Of a stretch of DNA of 64,000 bases, positions 12,111 to 21,680 are shown piece by piece. Within the stretch, counting starts at the first letter, position 1. Every line of letters starts with the position of its first letter. The DNA is taken from contig CM067095.1 of NCBI GenBank assembly GCA_034008185.1, positions 852,610 to 916,609 of the forward strand, in the 5' to 3' direction. The position numbers and the translations under genes are program-made. Under the pieces are notes generated by a model. That model saw only the letters and a list, made by a program, of their open reading frames with translations, was not told the DNA's origin and ran no database searches. Origin of the DNA: Gorsachius magnificus. Lineage: Eukaryota > Chordata > Aves > Pelecaniformes > Ardeidae.

Positions 12111-12489
12111 AAGCTGCCCCTTGGTGAAAGCACCGAGCAGCACCTCTGGGGGTCTGGCCGAGCCAGGACCACAGGCTGGGCTTTGCTGATCTGCAGCCTA
12201 AGGGCGAGTTGCACCCCGTAAGTGAGAGCCCCGCGCCCGAACGTGGTGGCCCTGCGTCCCTTTTGCACGAGCTTCTGGCTGACGGCCGGGGTCCTGCTGC
12301 GGCCCCTCCGTGCCCCACAGCCCCTGCCCGTTCCTCGGTGCCCGCTGCCCGCGCCCCCTTGTTTGCGGAGCCCTAACGAGGAGCCCCGGCTGCCGCCGGC
12401 TCTCCGGGCTCCGCAGGTGCAGGGCGGTGGTGCGGAGCCGGGGGGGGGGAGCGGGGAGGGGGCTTCGATTCAAGGTCTGTTCCCTGCTT

Positions 12490-12670
12490 GAGCGATCAAC
12501 ATCATTTCCATACTATAATTACATTGCCCAATCCTCTCCTGATTTTACTGCTATCTTGTAAGGCGTCCCGGTTGTGAGTAATTTAAAGCTATATGAGATG
12601 TCAGGCTCTGTGAAACAATCACCCCTCAAAGAAATATGGTCTGAGATAATAATTGATAAGTCCCATTAGG
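12490..12670. promoter_or_regulatory. Candidate conserved non-coding element
   Basis: An AT-rich island with TATAATTACATTGCCCAAT, GTGAGTAATTTAAAGC, GAAACAATCACC and GATAATAATTGATAAG. It joins homeodomain, SOX-type (ACAAT) and GATA-like words in under 200 bp. It is followed directly by a CpG-rich stretch. Confidence 0.4.
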
Positions 12671-12679
12671 CAACGGGGC

Positions 12680-12890
12680 CCGCTATTCCCGACTTGGCCT
12701 CTTCTGAGGCGGCCTTGTTGCGTCCCGCCGTGCCGGCTTTGCCGCCCGGTGTCACTGGGAGCGCAGCGTGCCCGGCCCCGCGCCCAGGGGCGACCCTCGG
12801 GGTAGCAGGCGGAGGAGCCAGGGGAGCCGGGGTGATTTCTTAAGACGGGGCACCGCGGGGGTAAGCGGAGCAGCCCAGCCTCCGCAGCTC
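12680..12890. other. CpG-rich stretch
   Basis: A GC-rich segment with many CpGs between two AT-rich islands. It may be a small orphan CpG island. No exon or core promoter motif is seen. Confidence 0.35.
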
Positions 12891-13040
12891 TGGGATTACA
12901 ATATTTCAGCCTGATTTATGGGCGTGTTTTCGCATAAAACATATTATGAGCATTGGTTACCACCTGTATTTGCTCTGTGGGGTTTGTCTCAGCAGTTTCT
13001 CCACATCCTCATCAGCAATTGGGAAACTCTCCCAAGCGTC
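12891..13040. promoter_or_regulatory. Candidate AT-rich regulatory island
   Basis: Contains GGATTACAATATTTCAGCC, GCATAAAACATATTATGAG and CATCAGCAATTGGG words. GGATTA is a bicoid-type (OTX/PITX) core. Confidence 0.33.
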
Positions 13041-13366
13041 TCCCCCGGTCCCTGCCCCGTGCTCCACCTCCCCGGCGCTGCCGTCCCTCCCTGGGGGCGC
13101 CTGGGTGGGCTGGTGGCTCCGGCACGGCCACCGGCCCCAGTGCCCGCTGCCGGGAAGGGCTGGCCGCGGCAGGGCACCCTCGGCACAGCGGCTCATCCGC
13201 GGTGTCTCTTTGCTCGCTCCAAAATTTGTTGATGGGTTGAGAAGCCGCGTTTGGTTTGGAGCTACGTGATGAGGGCTCCTCCGTGAGCAGCTTGCGCCGG
13301 CGTGGATTTGGGGTACCTGAACCGCTGATTCCTTCGAGCTGCAATCACCTATATAAATACATATAT

Positions 13367-13575
13367 AATCACAGAATGGTTTGGGTGGGAAGGGACCCCC
13401 AGAGGTCCCCCAGCCCAACCCCTCTGCAGGAGCAGGGACACCTTGAACCACATCAGGTTGCTCACAGCCCCGGCCAACCTGGCCTGGAATGGTCCCAGGG
13501 ATGGGGCCTCCACCCCCTCTCTGGGCAACCCCTGCCAGGGTTTCACCACCCTCACTGTAAAGAATTTCTTCCTTA
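13367..13575 (-). mobile_element. CR1 LINE, truncated 3' end
   Basis: Read on the minus strand this is the avian CR1 3' region, ending in the ATTCTGTGATT-type terminus. The plus strand begins with the complementary AATCACAGAATGGTTTGGG. About 209 bp survive, with no full reverse-transcriptase domain. It is closely similar to the copies at 28225-28635 and 30963-31285. The insertion lies between two copies of ACCTATATAAAT (13347-13358 and 13592-13603). The long minus-strand frame 12957-13892 reads through it and is not a gene. Confidence 0.93.
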
Positions 13576-13720
13576 TATCTATATATACACAACCTATATA
13601 AATGAATATACACACGACTTATATAAATGCACATACACACACGCACACATATAAACATGCACGTGCAAGCATCTGTACGCACATGAACAGGCAGACACGC
13701 GCGCCCGTGCACTGTGTGAG
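13576..13720. repeat. Degenerate TATA/CA microsatellite
   Basis: A mix of ATATATACAC, ACTTATATAAATGCACATAC and ACACACGCACACAT units fading into (CA/CG)n. It abuts the 5' truncated end of the CR1 element. The same ATATAAAT phrase precedes the element, so the repeat probably predates the insertion. Confidence 0.75.
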
Positions 13721-13909
13721 AGACCACCCCAGCGCCTGCGTCTGCCTCCCAGACTCGGTGTCCGAGCGGTGCCGGGGCAGCCGGGCCAGCGGCCGCCCTC
13801 CCCTGGGGCTGCCCGTGGTGTCCCCGTCCCCGGCCGCCCCCGGGGGCTCGGCGCTTTGCTCTCTGCATCGCGGCTCCCTCCCGCAGCCTCACCCGCTCGG
13901 GAGTCTGGG

Positions 13910-14300
13910 AAGGGAAAATTGTGGTTTACTTCTGTCAGCGGAGTTTGTGTTTTTTAACGCCGTGCCTCCAGCTTTTTAATGGTTGCACAGTTTACAAACT
14001 CTCTTCCTTTAAACTTTTAAATTTTTAATTAGAGAAGAGAATGTAAACTTAATTTTTTGTTGTCTTCACGGTAGGAGAGGTCTCGCCCGTGACAACAGGA
14101 TGAGTGATGAATTATGCAAGGAGTGGGGGAAAGGCTGGCTTTTTCTGATGTGCGATTTTATAATTGCATAAACTACTGCACTCCTGCATCGGGCAAACAG
14201 TACTTTACACATTCGGTAACCTTTAAAAAACGGTGACAGCTAATTTATGATGTTCTATAACAACAACAAAAAAAAAAGAATTACAGCAAGAATTTTAAGA
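13910..14300. other. AT-rich block
   Basis: An AT-rich, CpG-poor block with TTTTAAATTTTTAATTAGAG, TGATGAATTATGC, GATTTTATAATTGCATAAAC and ACAACAACAAAAAA. ATTATGC and ATTGCAT are octamer-like. It may be regulatory. Confidence 0.33.
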
Positions 14301-14529
14301 AGTCGACCAAACTTGGGCGTTCTCTCCAGAAAAGGTGAAGAGTTCAGAACAGGATGGCTTTCTGGAAGAGAGATTGCTTTTTCCTTCGCGCTGAGGACCC
14401 GACAGCGCCGGTTCAAAGATGCCTTGTGGAGGCCTTAATTAGGGGAGGGCTGTACAGGGTGGGCCAGGGCTCGGCAGAGCGAACCCCCCGGCTGCCAGAC
14501 CTGCCTGCAAAAAGGAGCGTTCAGTAAAT

Positions 14530-15000
14530 CGGGGGGGTGAGAGCTGGGGTGCAACGGGAGCATTTCGACTTCATGTTAACGTCAACCTATTGGGAAAACG
14601 AGACTCCCAGGTTCGCCGTCCGGGGGGGGGGTGTCATATTTGAAATCTTTTCCCTCTCCCCCAGAGTGAGTTCGCAGAGGCAGAAATCTGTGTTTGCCAG
14701 AATGGAAATCCTGGCGAAATGTTCCAATTCATAAACACTGCAACAACCTTATTGGAATGACACGATCTGACAGCTGTTAAAACATTATAATAAAGCAGAA
14801 GAAAAAAAGAAATATACCATAATTCACTCCGATCATTGAAAAGTTTAGAAGAGTGAAGAAAGTCAAACCGGATCGGTTTTGATCTTGGATTATTTCATTG
14901 AAAAATTCACCAGGATGAGAAAGTCCCCACATGGTGTTTTGATGCGGATGTAAAAGCGCTTTTGCAGAAAACATCGGGTGTTAGAAGGATTTGCTGCTTT
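14530..15000. other. AT-rich block with G9 tract
   Basis: Moderately AT-rich sequence with a G run near 14623-14631 and ATTATAATAAAG at 14786-14797. No repeat family or gene is recognised. Confidence 0.33.
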
Positions 15001-15068
15001 CCCTACGTAACCCCCCGAGCTCACGTTGTCCGCTGGGGCCAGGGATCGGCCACCAGTGCTGGGCTCTC

Positions 15069-15180
15069 ATAGAATCACAGAATCATTTGGGTTGGAAAAG
15101 CCCTTTCAGATCATCAAGCCCAGCCATTCCCCTAACCCTGCTGTCCCACCACCAAACCCTGTCCCTAAGCATGTCCCCAC
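15069..15180 (-). mobile_element. CR1 LINE 3' fragment, second subfamily
   Basis: The plus strand starts ATAGAATCACAGAATCATTT and continues with GGTTGGAAAAGCCC and an AGATCATCAAG phrase. This is the complement of a common avian CR1 3' end, distinct from the GGTGGGAAGGGACC type elsewhere in the window. Only about 110 bp remain. Confidence 0.85.
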
Positions 15181-16029
15181 AGGTGACGGAGCGGCGCGGA
15201 GTCGGTGACCCCATAGGCACTGCTGCCCTGTCCCCACGCCTGGCAGAGGGCTCAGCCGCCGGGAACAATCCTGGAACCCTGACAGCCCCAGCCTGGGGGT
15301 TCCTCTGGGAGAGGATTCTGTGACTCGGGCCGGGGTTCTGGGGGGCTGCCTGAAGGCGAGCGCAGGAACCGGCCCCGCGCACGCTGCCCGCTGCTGCTCC
15401 TGACCTCGCCGTGCGAACCCCCCCAACCATCCCGCTCATGGACGGGGCACGACCGCTGCCTCCGAAACGGCTTCTGCTGAGCAGAAACGGGTCTGACTTC
15501 CGAAAAAAATTACCCAAGTTAAAAACCAAAACGAAACAACAAATCGTGATGATGGGCTGCAATGGGCTCTTCGTCATCGCCCTGGGTGGCAGCGTGGCCG
15601 GCGCGGCCGGGGCAGGGAGCACCCCGCGGGAAGCTCATCACCTGAAGGGCATCACCTGAGTGCTCGGAGAGAATTTTGGGAGACAGGGTCCCTCCCTGGC
15701 AGGCAGAGGCTGGGCCAGGCTCCCAGCCCACCCTCACCCCAGCACCCCCAGAGCCCCCTGCAGAGGGAGGGGGTTCCCTGGGGCCAGACCCCGCGTCCAT
15801 CTGTCCCAGCACAGGCGTCGCTTGCTGTGGTGAGGAGGTGGCAACGCCACCACCGGCGCCCACCTCCGCCTCGGCTGCCTCCTGCTGCCCCCTCCCCAGG
15901 TAATTTTGTGGGAGAGATGCGCTGGGAGATGAAATTTGGGGTCACACGAGGGGGGAGCAGCGGGTGCCGGGGGGGACGTGGCTGTGCTGCAGCCGGGAGT
16001 GGGGATCCGGGCGTCTGAGCAGCTCAGCC
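15181..16029. other. GC-rich spacer, no gene seen
   Basis: GC-rich single-copy DNA directly beyond a CR1 fragment. Frames on both strands lack domains. Confidence 0.45.
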
Positions 16030-16340
16030 CCACCTGAAGTTAAACAGGTTTGAAGATGGCTCAAAATCCCACATTTTACAAATGCCTGACACTTCGCCCA
16101 CCAACAGACACCCGGGGCACACAAAAGGGGCCCTCCTTGGGCTTGTAAAGCTCCTTTAGAGAGCTGTAGCAGCAAAATAAAAATGCAAATGTTTATCTCA
16201 ACTCCTCTTTCAGGCTTGAGTGCTGGTGAAAGCAGCTTTACAAATTCAGAATCCATCGCCTCCCTGGAGAAATCCCAGCGCTGTTTTGTAAGCAAAAGTC
16301 TTTGCCACACAGCTACTGTGCAAGTTTTGACAGAAAAGCA
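16030..16340. other. AT-leaning unique island
   Basis: Contains AGTTAAACAGG, AGCAAAATAAAAATGC and TTTACAAATTC words. It is less AT-rich than the main candidate elements. No gene is seen. Confidence 0.28.
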
Positions 16341-16600
16341 ACCACTTTTAAAACACACGGGTGGCACACACTGATCAGGATTCATTCCCTGTTTGCTGAG
16401 GATGGCCAGGAAGGCAGGGCTCTCCATCGCTGCAGTAACAGCGGGCATTCTGCATGGCAGTTCCCCTCTCACCGTGAAAGCTCGGGGGTGGTGGGTGCTG
16501 GAGCTGCCGGCACTGCTCCCACCCGGCTCCCACCCGGCTCCCATCCAGCTCCCGCAGCCTTGCTGCTCCCGCAGCCTTGCAACCCCCCTGCAAAGCCTTT

Positions 16601-16670
16601 GCACACCCCCTGCACACCCCCTGCACACCCCCTGCACACCCCCTGCACACCCCCTGCACACCCCCTGCAC
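16601..16670. repeat. 11-bp minisatellite
   Basis: Six perfect head-to-tail copies of GCACACCCCCT (starts at 16601, 16612, 16623, 16634, 16645 and 16656) plus a partial copy. Shorter CCCACCCGGCT and CCCGCAGCCTTGCTG duplications lie just upstream (about 16520-16580). It generates the Thr-Pro-Pro-Ala-His peptide repeat in plus-strand frames. Confidence 0.93.
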
Positions 16671-16679
16671 TTTTGCTGG

Positions 16680-17365
16680 TAACTCTGTTCACCAGTAACA
16701 AAAGCTGGCGTGGTGGCACCGTGCCTGGCCGTGCTGGTTGGGGAGCCGGGGGGCAGAGGGTCCTCGCCCTGCGGCCATCCCCGGGGACGGGGACCAGCTC
16801 ACATGGGGCATCGCGGGCTCCTCTGCTGGACCAGGATGCGGGATGAACGGGGCAGCTGCGATAGGAGCAAATATGCATTTTGCTGCTCCTCCCTGCCCAG
16901 CCCGGCACTTTGGGGGTTTTCTTGTGCCCGCGGTGGATTCCCCTGGCAGGGAAACCCGTGGGTGCGCGCCCTTGCCCACCCCAATTCCTGCAGCCCTCTG
17001 GGGCTGGCAGCTGCAGCCGCTGCTTTCCCCCAGGCTCGAGGCCAGCGGTGGCAGGGTGGGAGGGAGGAGGCGAGACCCCGTCCCCACGGCGCATCCTGCC
17101 CTGGTTGCCTGCCCTGCGCCCGCGGGGAGGGCGAGGGGCAATGGGACAGGGGTGTTTGCCTAAAGGGGAGCTCCAGCCCCCTGTATGCAGCCTGCAACCA
17201 CAGGTCTGACCCAGCGCTGCCAAGTACCCCGAGCTGAGGGTCCCTCGGGGAGTCGCGGCCGTGTCGGCTGGAACGGGGTCTGAAGAGCCACGGCTGTGCC
17301 CAGGGGCTCGTGGTGGCTCTGGCACGGCACCCTGCCAGTGGCACCCCCACTCCAGGTGCTGCTGG
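16680..17365. other. GC-rich spacer, no gene seen
   Basis: GC-rich single-copy DNA. The 316-codon minus-strand frame 16375-17325 is kept open partly by the neighbouring minisatellite and has no domain. Confidence 0.45.
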
Positions 17366-17369
17366 GAGA

Positions 17370-17600
17370 GCGACTCTTATTTTGGCTTTACATGTTCCAG
17401 GCGTACTGCCTTCACTTTCAAATCATCTTTCCTACCTCTTTCTTCCCCTAGCTTGGGTTGTAAATTTACTGCTATTAATTAATTTATAATTAAGTTCTAT
17501 ACAGCAACCGCTCACTCTGAGAGAGATGATTTCAGATAATCTCGGTTTGTCAAAATATGCCTGTCTCTTTTCAAAGCTGCAAGGAAAACACTGTGCAGCT
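17370..17600. promoter_or_regulatory. Candidate conserved non-coding element
   Basis: An AT-rich island with CTATTAATTAATTTATAATT (from 17472), TTTCAGATAATC, TTTACATG and TTTCAAATCATC words. TAAT cores are dense and CpGs few. Confidence 0.38.
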
Positions 17601-18050
17601 TCAGGTTGTGAGATGTTCAACAGAGAGACAGTACGAGGATTTGCCCTGGAGGAGTCAGCTCGGGAGTACGAGAGACAGAGAAAGAAAACACGCGCTGTGA
17701 TTTTTGGCAGCGCAGAACATTTCCCCTTCTGCAGGTGCGGGGCTGGCTCCAGCGGGGGCCTCTCCTTTCCCAGCCCCAGCCCAGCGGTTCCCGTGCTTCC
17801 CCGTCCGTGGTTTTCCTCTGCAAAGTGAGGGTGACGGCTGCCCACCCCTCTGTGCCCGGGACCCGCGGTCACCTTGCCCCATGGCTACCCCGGGGCTCGA
17901 CCCGGGTCACAGCCCAGTGCATGGGGAGACCTTGGCACCATCCCCATCCTCCTCCTCCTTCTCCTGCTAGCTCCGGTGACCCGGACAGAGGGAGCGCGGG
18001 GGTTGCCAGGGCCCCCATCGCCTGCCGTAGCATGGAGCCTGTCGTGCAGC
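17601..18050. other. Unique sequence, no gene seen
   Basis: GC-leaning single-copy DNA with a (TCC)n patch at about 17944-17966. No exon is supported. Confidence 0.4.
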
Positions 18051-18054
18051 TGAG

Positions 18055-18290
18055 CTAAATAACAACGGATCCCCGCAGGAAGGGGTGGCAGTCGTATTTA
18101 ATACGCACGCAGACCATCGCCTGTTTGCTGTCTAATTGCCTGCAAACTAAACAAGCAATAGATATCCAATTATGGGATTGCATCCCAAGCGCCCTGTGTC
18201 CCGCCATAGCTCAGAGGCTCAGGGAAGCATTTAACTGCTAATAAACAAGGTGCATGGTTTCATTTGAAAGGTTATTGCATTTGAATAGGA
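18055..18290. promoter_or_regulatory. Candidate conserved non-coding element
   Basis: An island with GTATTTAATACGC, GTCTAATTGCCTGC, AAACTAAACAAGCAATAG, TATCCAATTATGGGATTGC and GCTAATAAACAAGG. Homeodomain, FOX-type (AAACA) and bicoid-type (GGATT) words occur together. Confidence 0.38.
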
Positions 18291-19429
18291 CCGAGCGGCG
18301 GTGAGCGTTCACGGGGCGAGTTGCAGGAGCCGGTACCGCACCAAAGCAGCGGGCACCCTTCCCAAAGTGTCTGGTCAGCACAAAACCCTCAGGCACAGAC
18401 GTGGGACAAAAGCAAGGGTAGGGTTTTTTCTGGGTGGTGCTGTGGACCACGGTGGGACATGAAAGGCTCCTGAGGCTGCTGCTGCTTCCCTGGCCCCAGC
18501 GAATGTCACCGGGAGGGACGGCAGCCCCTGAAAACCTGCTGATATCCTCCCTGGACTTAAGAATGGCTGTTCAGCTGGCTTTCCAAAGTGGGCATGTGGA
18601 ATGTTGACTTTTATTTAGAGAGGCTCTGAAAGGACCCAGGGAAGCGCAGATGGGCAGCCCGGGGCGGGTGACGTGCGTTCCCAGCTGGGTCACCGATGCC
18701 TAAGGGAAGGAATAAGCTGAGCTGCTCGCGCACCATATGAGAGCCGTACGGGAGCCATAGGCGGCCAAGGAAAAGCCCCGGGTGTGACCGTGGGCTCATG
18801 GAGAGCTTCCGCACAATGAGTGAGGGCCGAAGAGCAACCAGCAGGCCAGGGTCTGCGGGGCGCGCAGGAGAAAATGGTGCTGGAAACACCCCAATGCCCC
18901 GGCCTGGCACGTGTGGTCCAGATCCTCACGGAGGACAGGGAGAGCAGAACCACGGGCTCAGGGATGGCCAGAGCAGAAGGCGCTGGGAAGAACTTCCCCA
19001 TAAGGAGATCCTGATGCAGCCCAGAGGCGCCCGCCCCACCGCCAAAGACATAAGGGCACTCGGATGGGGAAGGTCTGCAAAACTTCTGCCAAAAAAGAAA
19101 GGGCTGTTCTAGGAGAGGTGGGCCCCCGGGAGCTGGAGAAGGAGCAGGTTTTCCATCCTTCCTTCCCTCTGGCCCCTGCGCTGGCTGGGTCCAGGGCTCA
19201 GCTCCTCGCTCATCGCTGGTGTCACCTTGGTGCTCTGTAACCCCCCCAGCCCCGGTGAGGGGGACAGCATCCGAGGTGACGCCCCGCATCCCGACGGGAC
19301 CCAGCCCCAGCACCTGCGGGACTGGAGGGACCCCCCCACCCCAACCCCACAACGGGAAAAAAACAGAGAGAAGCGAAAATAAGGCGAGCGGTGTGGGCAC
19401 TGTTTCTTTCTGGGAGTCGCAGGAGCTAA
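18291..19429. other. GC-leaning spacer, no gene seen
   Basis: Single-copy sequence. The 251-codon minus-strand frame 18690-19445 lacks a recognisable domain or reliable splice context. Confidence 0.45.
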
Positions 19430-19690
19430 GGAAAACAAACAACAAGTCTAACGAAGTGCTTTGGCAATTATACAGACAAACAAATCACTTTCCCAAATTG
19501 CTTCTTTGGGGAATTACGGCTCCTGGAAATGAAACACAAACAGATTATTAAAAAAGAGCTTCCCGTTGGGAGAGAAACAGTATTTACAAGAGAAGATGTG
19601 CCTAGCTGGACCTCTAATTGCTGTTCATTATCTCATATTGATTTAATTAGTTGCTGCACTCAGGTCTAAATTGCCTGCTGTCCTCAGCAG
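19430..19690. other. AT-rich island
   Basis: Contains AAACAAACAACAAGTC, GGCAATTATACAG, CACAAACAGATTATTAAAAA and TTGATTTAATTAGTTGC. It ends where a GC-rich minisatellite begins. It may be regulatory. Confidence 0.33.
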
Positions 19691-19727
19691 GGATTTAGGA
19701 GCCGGGGCACATGCCCTGACCCACTGG

Positions 19728-19957
19728 GCGGTGGCGGAGCGGGGGTCCCCCCTGCCATGGTGGGGGCACGGTGGCAGTGGAGCGGGGGTCCCCTCTGCCA
19801 TGGTGGGGGCACGGTGGCAGTGGGGGGGCGGCGGAGCAGGGGTCCCCTCTTCCACGGCAGGGTCGCAGCGGCAGTGGGGCGGTGGCGGAGCAGGGGTCCC
19901 CTCGGCCGTGGTGGGGACATGGCAGCGGCGGGGTGGCAGTGGGCAGGGACGGTGGCA
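19728..19957. repeat. GC-rich minisatellite, roughly 50-bp units
   Basis: About four imperfect copies of a unit with GGAGC(G/A)GGGGTCCCC followed by CCATGGTGGGGGCACGGTGG-like sequence. Unit lengths vary. It produces overlapping repetitive frames on both strands. Confidence 0.85.
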
Positions 19958-20004
19958 CCTCTGCGTGGGCCGCTCCTTCTGCAGAATCGGCAGCGGTGGT
20001 GAAG

Positions 20005-20350
20005 CGCTAATTAACTGAAGTAATTAGGGAGAGTGTCTTCATAATGCAGAATTAAAGTGTCTTTGTGAAGGCGCAGTGAGATCCATCACTCGGGCTGGCT
20101 GCTGGGGCGGGAGGTGACGGGGGGAGCAGGGGCTCGGCGCGGGGGGCTGCAGGAGTTTTCGGGGAAGCACAGCCCAGCCCTCTGCTGCGGGACAGGCTGG
20201 GAATGCCCCGGGCTTGCACCCCTGCTCCCAAACAACAACCAGAGCACTATTAACTTCCCTGATTAGTGACCTTTGGGGACCGGCTGCATAGCAGATTTCT
20301 GTTTGATAATTGCAGGTGATTAATGGGGGAGCAGGCAGTTGTGCTCAGAA
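20005..20350. other. Two short AT-rich patches
   Basis: Patches at 20005-20065 (GCTAATTAACTGAAGTAATTA) and 20235-20345 (CTGATTAGTGACC, TTTGATAATTGCAGG, GTGATTAATGG) flank a GC-rich strip. They are candidate short homeodomain clusters. Confidence 0.3.
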
Positions 20351-20536
20351 GCATCAGTAATTGCTGCTTTAAGGAATTCACGGCCAGGCGGGACGATGAG
20401 ACATGATGCCCTGGCTGAAAGCTGCGCTCAGGGAACCGACGCTCCTGCTGCAAAATTCATATTCCCCGGATGGATGTGGCGGCGGCAGCTCCGGCACGAG
20501 GTAGAGGAGTCGCCGCGAAAGCTCTTCCTCACCCGG

Positions 20537-20570
20537 GGCTGGAGCTGGAGCTGGAGCTGGAGCTGGAGCC
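20537..20570 (+). repeat. (GGAGCT)n hexanucleotide repeat
   Basis: Five tandem GGAGCT-type units. Frames through it read Trp-Ser or Leu-Glu repeats. Confidence 0.9.
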
Positions 20571-20741
20571 TCGCCAGCCCCCGTGCGCTGCGGCAGCGGG
20601 GCTGGGGGTGCTGGCAGCGAGGTAACGGGGGGAGGCGTGGGGACACGCGCGTGTGCACGCACAGCCCCGTGCACCAGGACGCCTGCGTGCCCGCAGCCAG
20701 GGGTGCCCGTTTCCCCCCCGCTGGAAATGCCGCTCCCTGGG

Positions 20742-20790
20742 CACCGGGGTTGTATTTGTATTTCTGCTGTTGGACACCGGGGTTGTATTT
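20742..20790 (+). repeat. 33-bp-period direct repeat
   Basis: CACCGGGGTTGTATTT occurs perfectly at 20742-20757 and at 20775-20790. This is a two-copy tandem duplication. Confidence 0.85.
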
Positions 20791-21189
20791 CCCCCTTGTT
20801 TATCAGCTGCACAGCCCAGGGATCCCCTCTTCCCCAAGGTGCTGGAAGAATTATCGTAGTTAAAGGTAAGAAATAGTCCTTGGTGCAGGGAGCCGCGCCA
20901 AGGTGAGCCGCTTCCGGCTAATCCTCACGGCGTGCGGGCGCAGGGGCGATGCTGCCTGATCCTGGGCATCGCTCCTGCTTGTTTTGTTCGTACGGCAAGG
21001 GTCAGGGGCTCACAGGGATGGGGGGGCTCAAGCAAGAGACCCAAGGGCAGAGGAGGGAGGGTGCCTGCTCGGCGGAGCGGTGCCGCCCGGCGCACCACGG
21101 GCCGTTCCCCCGCGGCCGCCGCAGCCCCCGCTGCATGCACCGCACAGCGGGAGCGGAAGGAGAACTGGATGGGAGGAAACTGGAGGTAC

Positions 21190-21420
21190 AGCCGCTGTTA
21201 AAAACGATCCTTTGTGCATCAAATCAGTATTCCACGGGCTGCTCGAGATTCAATACATCAAAGGTTGAAGGATCATACAACCCTATTAGCTGCAAACTTT
21301 AATTTCCCTTCGGGGCTGGTGTGTTACAATGCAACTACAGCAGCAATTACAACTTTCCCTTCACTGACAACTTGTTTAGATCAATAACGTCCTCAGCATC
21401 TTGAATCAAGATGGGCTCCA
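21190..21420. promoter_or_regulatory. Candidate conserved non-coding element beside a CpG island
   Basis: An AT-rich island with CATCAAATCAGTATTC, TTCAATACATCAAAGG, AACTTTAATTTCCC, GTGTTACAATGC and AGCAATTACAAC. It lies directly before the CpG-rich segment at 21440-21680. Confidence 0.37.
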
Positions 21421-21439
21421 TCAGCCGGGCGAGCCCAAC

Positions 21440-21680
21440 AGCCAGACCCCACGATGCCCTGGCGGGGCGGCCGGGCTCCGCGCGGGGCGCCCCGCGCCGC
21501 CCCTTCCCGTCCCTCCGGAGCTGGGGATGGGGAGCAGGGCTCCGCACGGCGTCGCAATGCCGTACCTGGGGACCGTGTCTCCCAACGCCGTTCTGCGGTG
21601 GTGGCGGCTACGGGCGGTGCCGAGAGCCGGGCGCCGTCCGGCCCTGCCCGGGGGAGCTGCCTCTCCCCATCCACGGAGCA
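21440..21680. other. Candidate CpG island
   Basis: A very dense run of CpGs (for example CCGCGCGGGGCGCCCCGCGC) in about 240 bp, the most CpG-rich part of the window by eye. No start exon is apparent. It could be an orphan CpG island or a promoter of an unseen non-coding transcript. Confidence 0.45.

Noticed and set aside
12957..13892. 311-codon minus frame
   Set aside because: It reads through a truncated CR1 3' end and a microsatellite, so it is a composite of repeats.
16375..17325. 316-codon minus frame
   Set aside because: Held open partly by the 11-bp minisatellite, with no recognisable domain.
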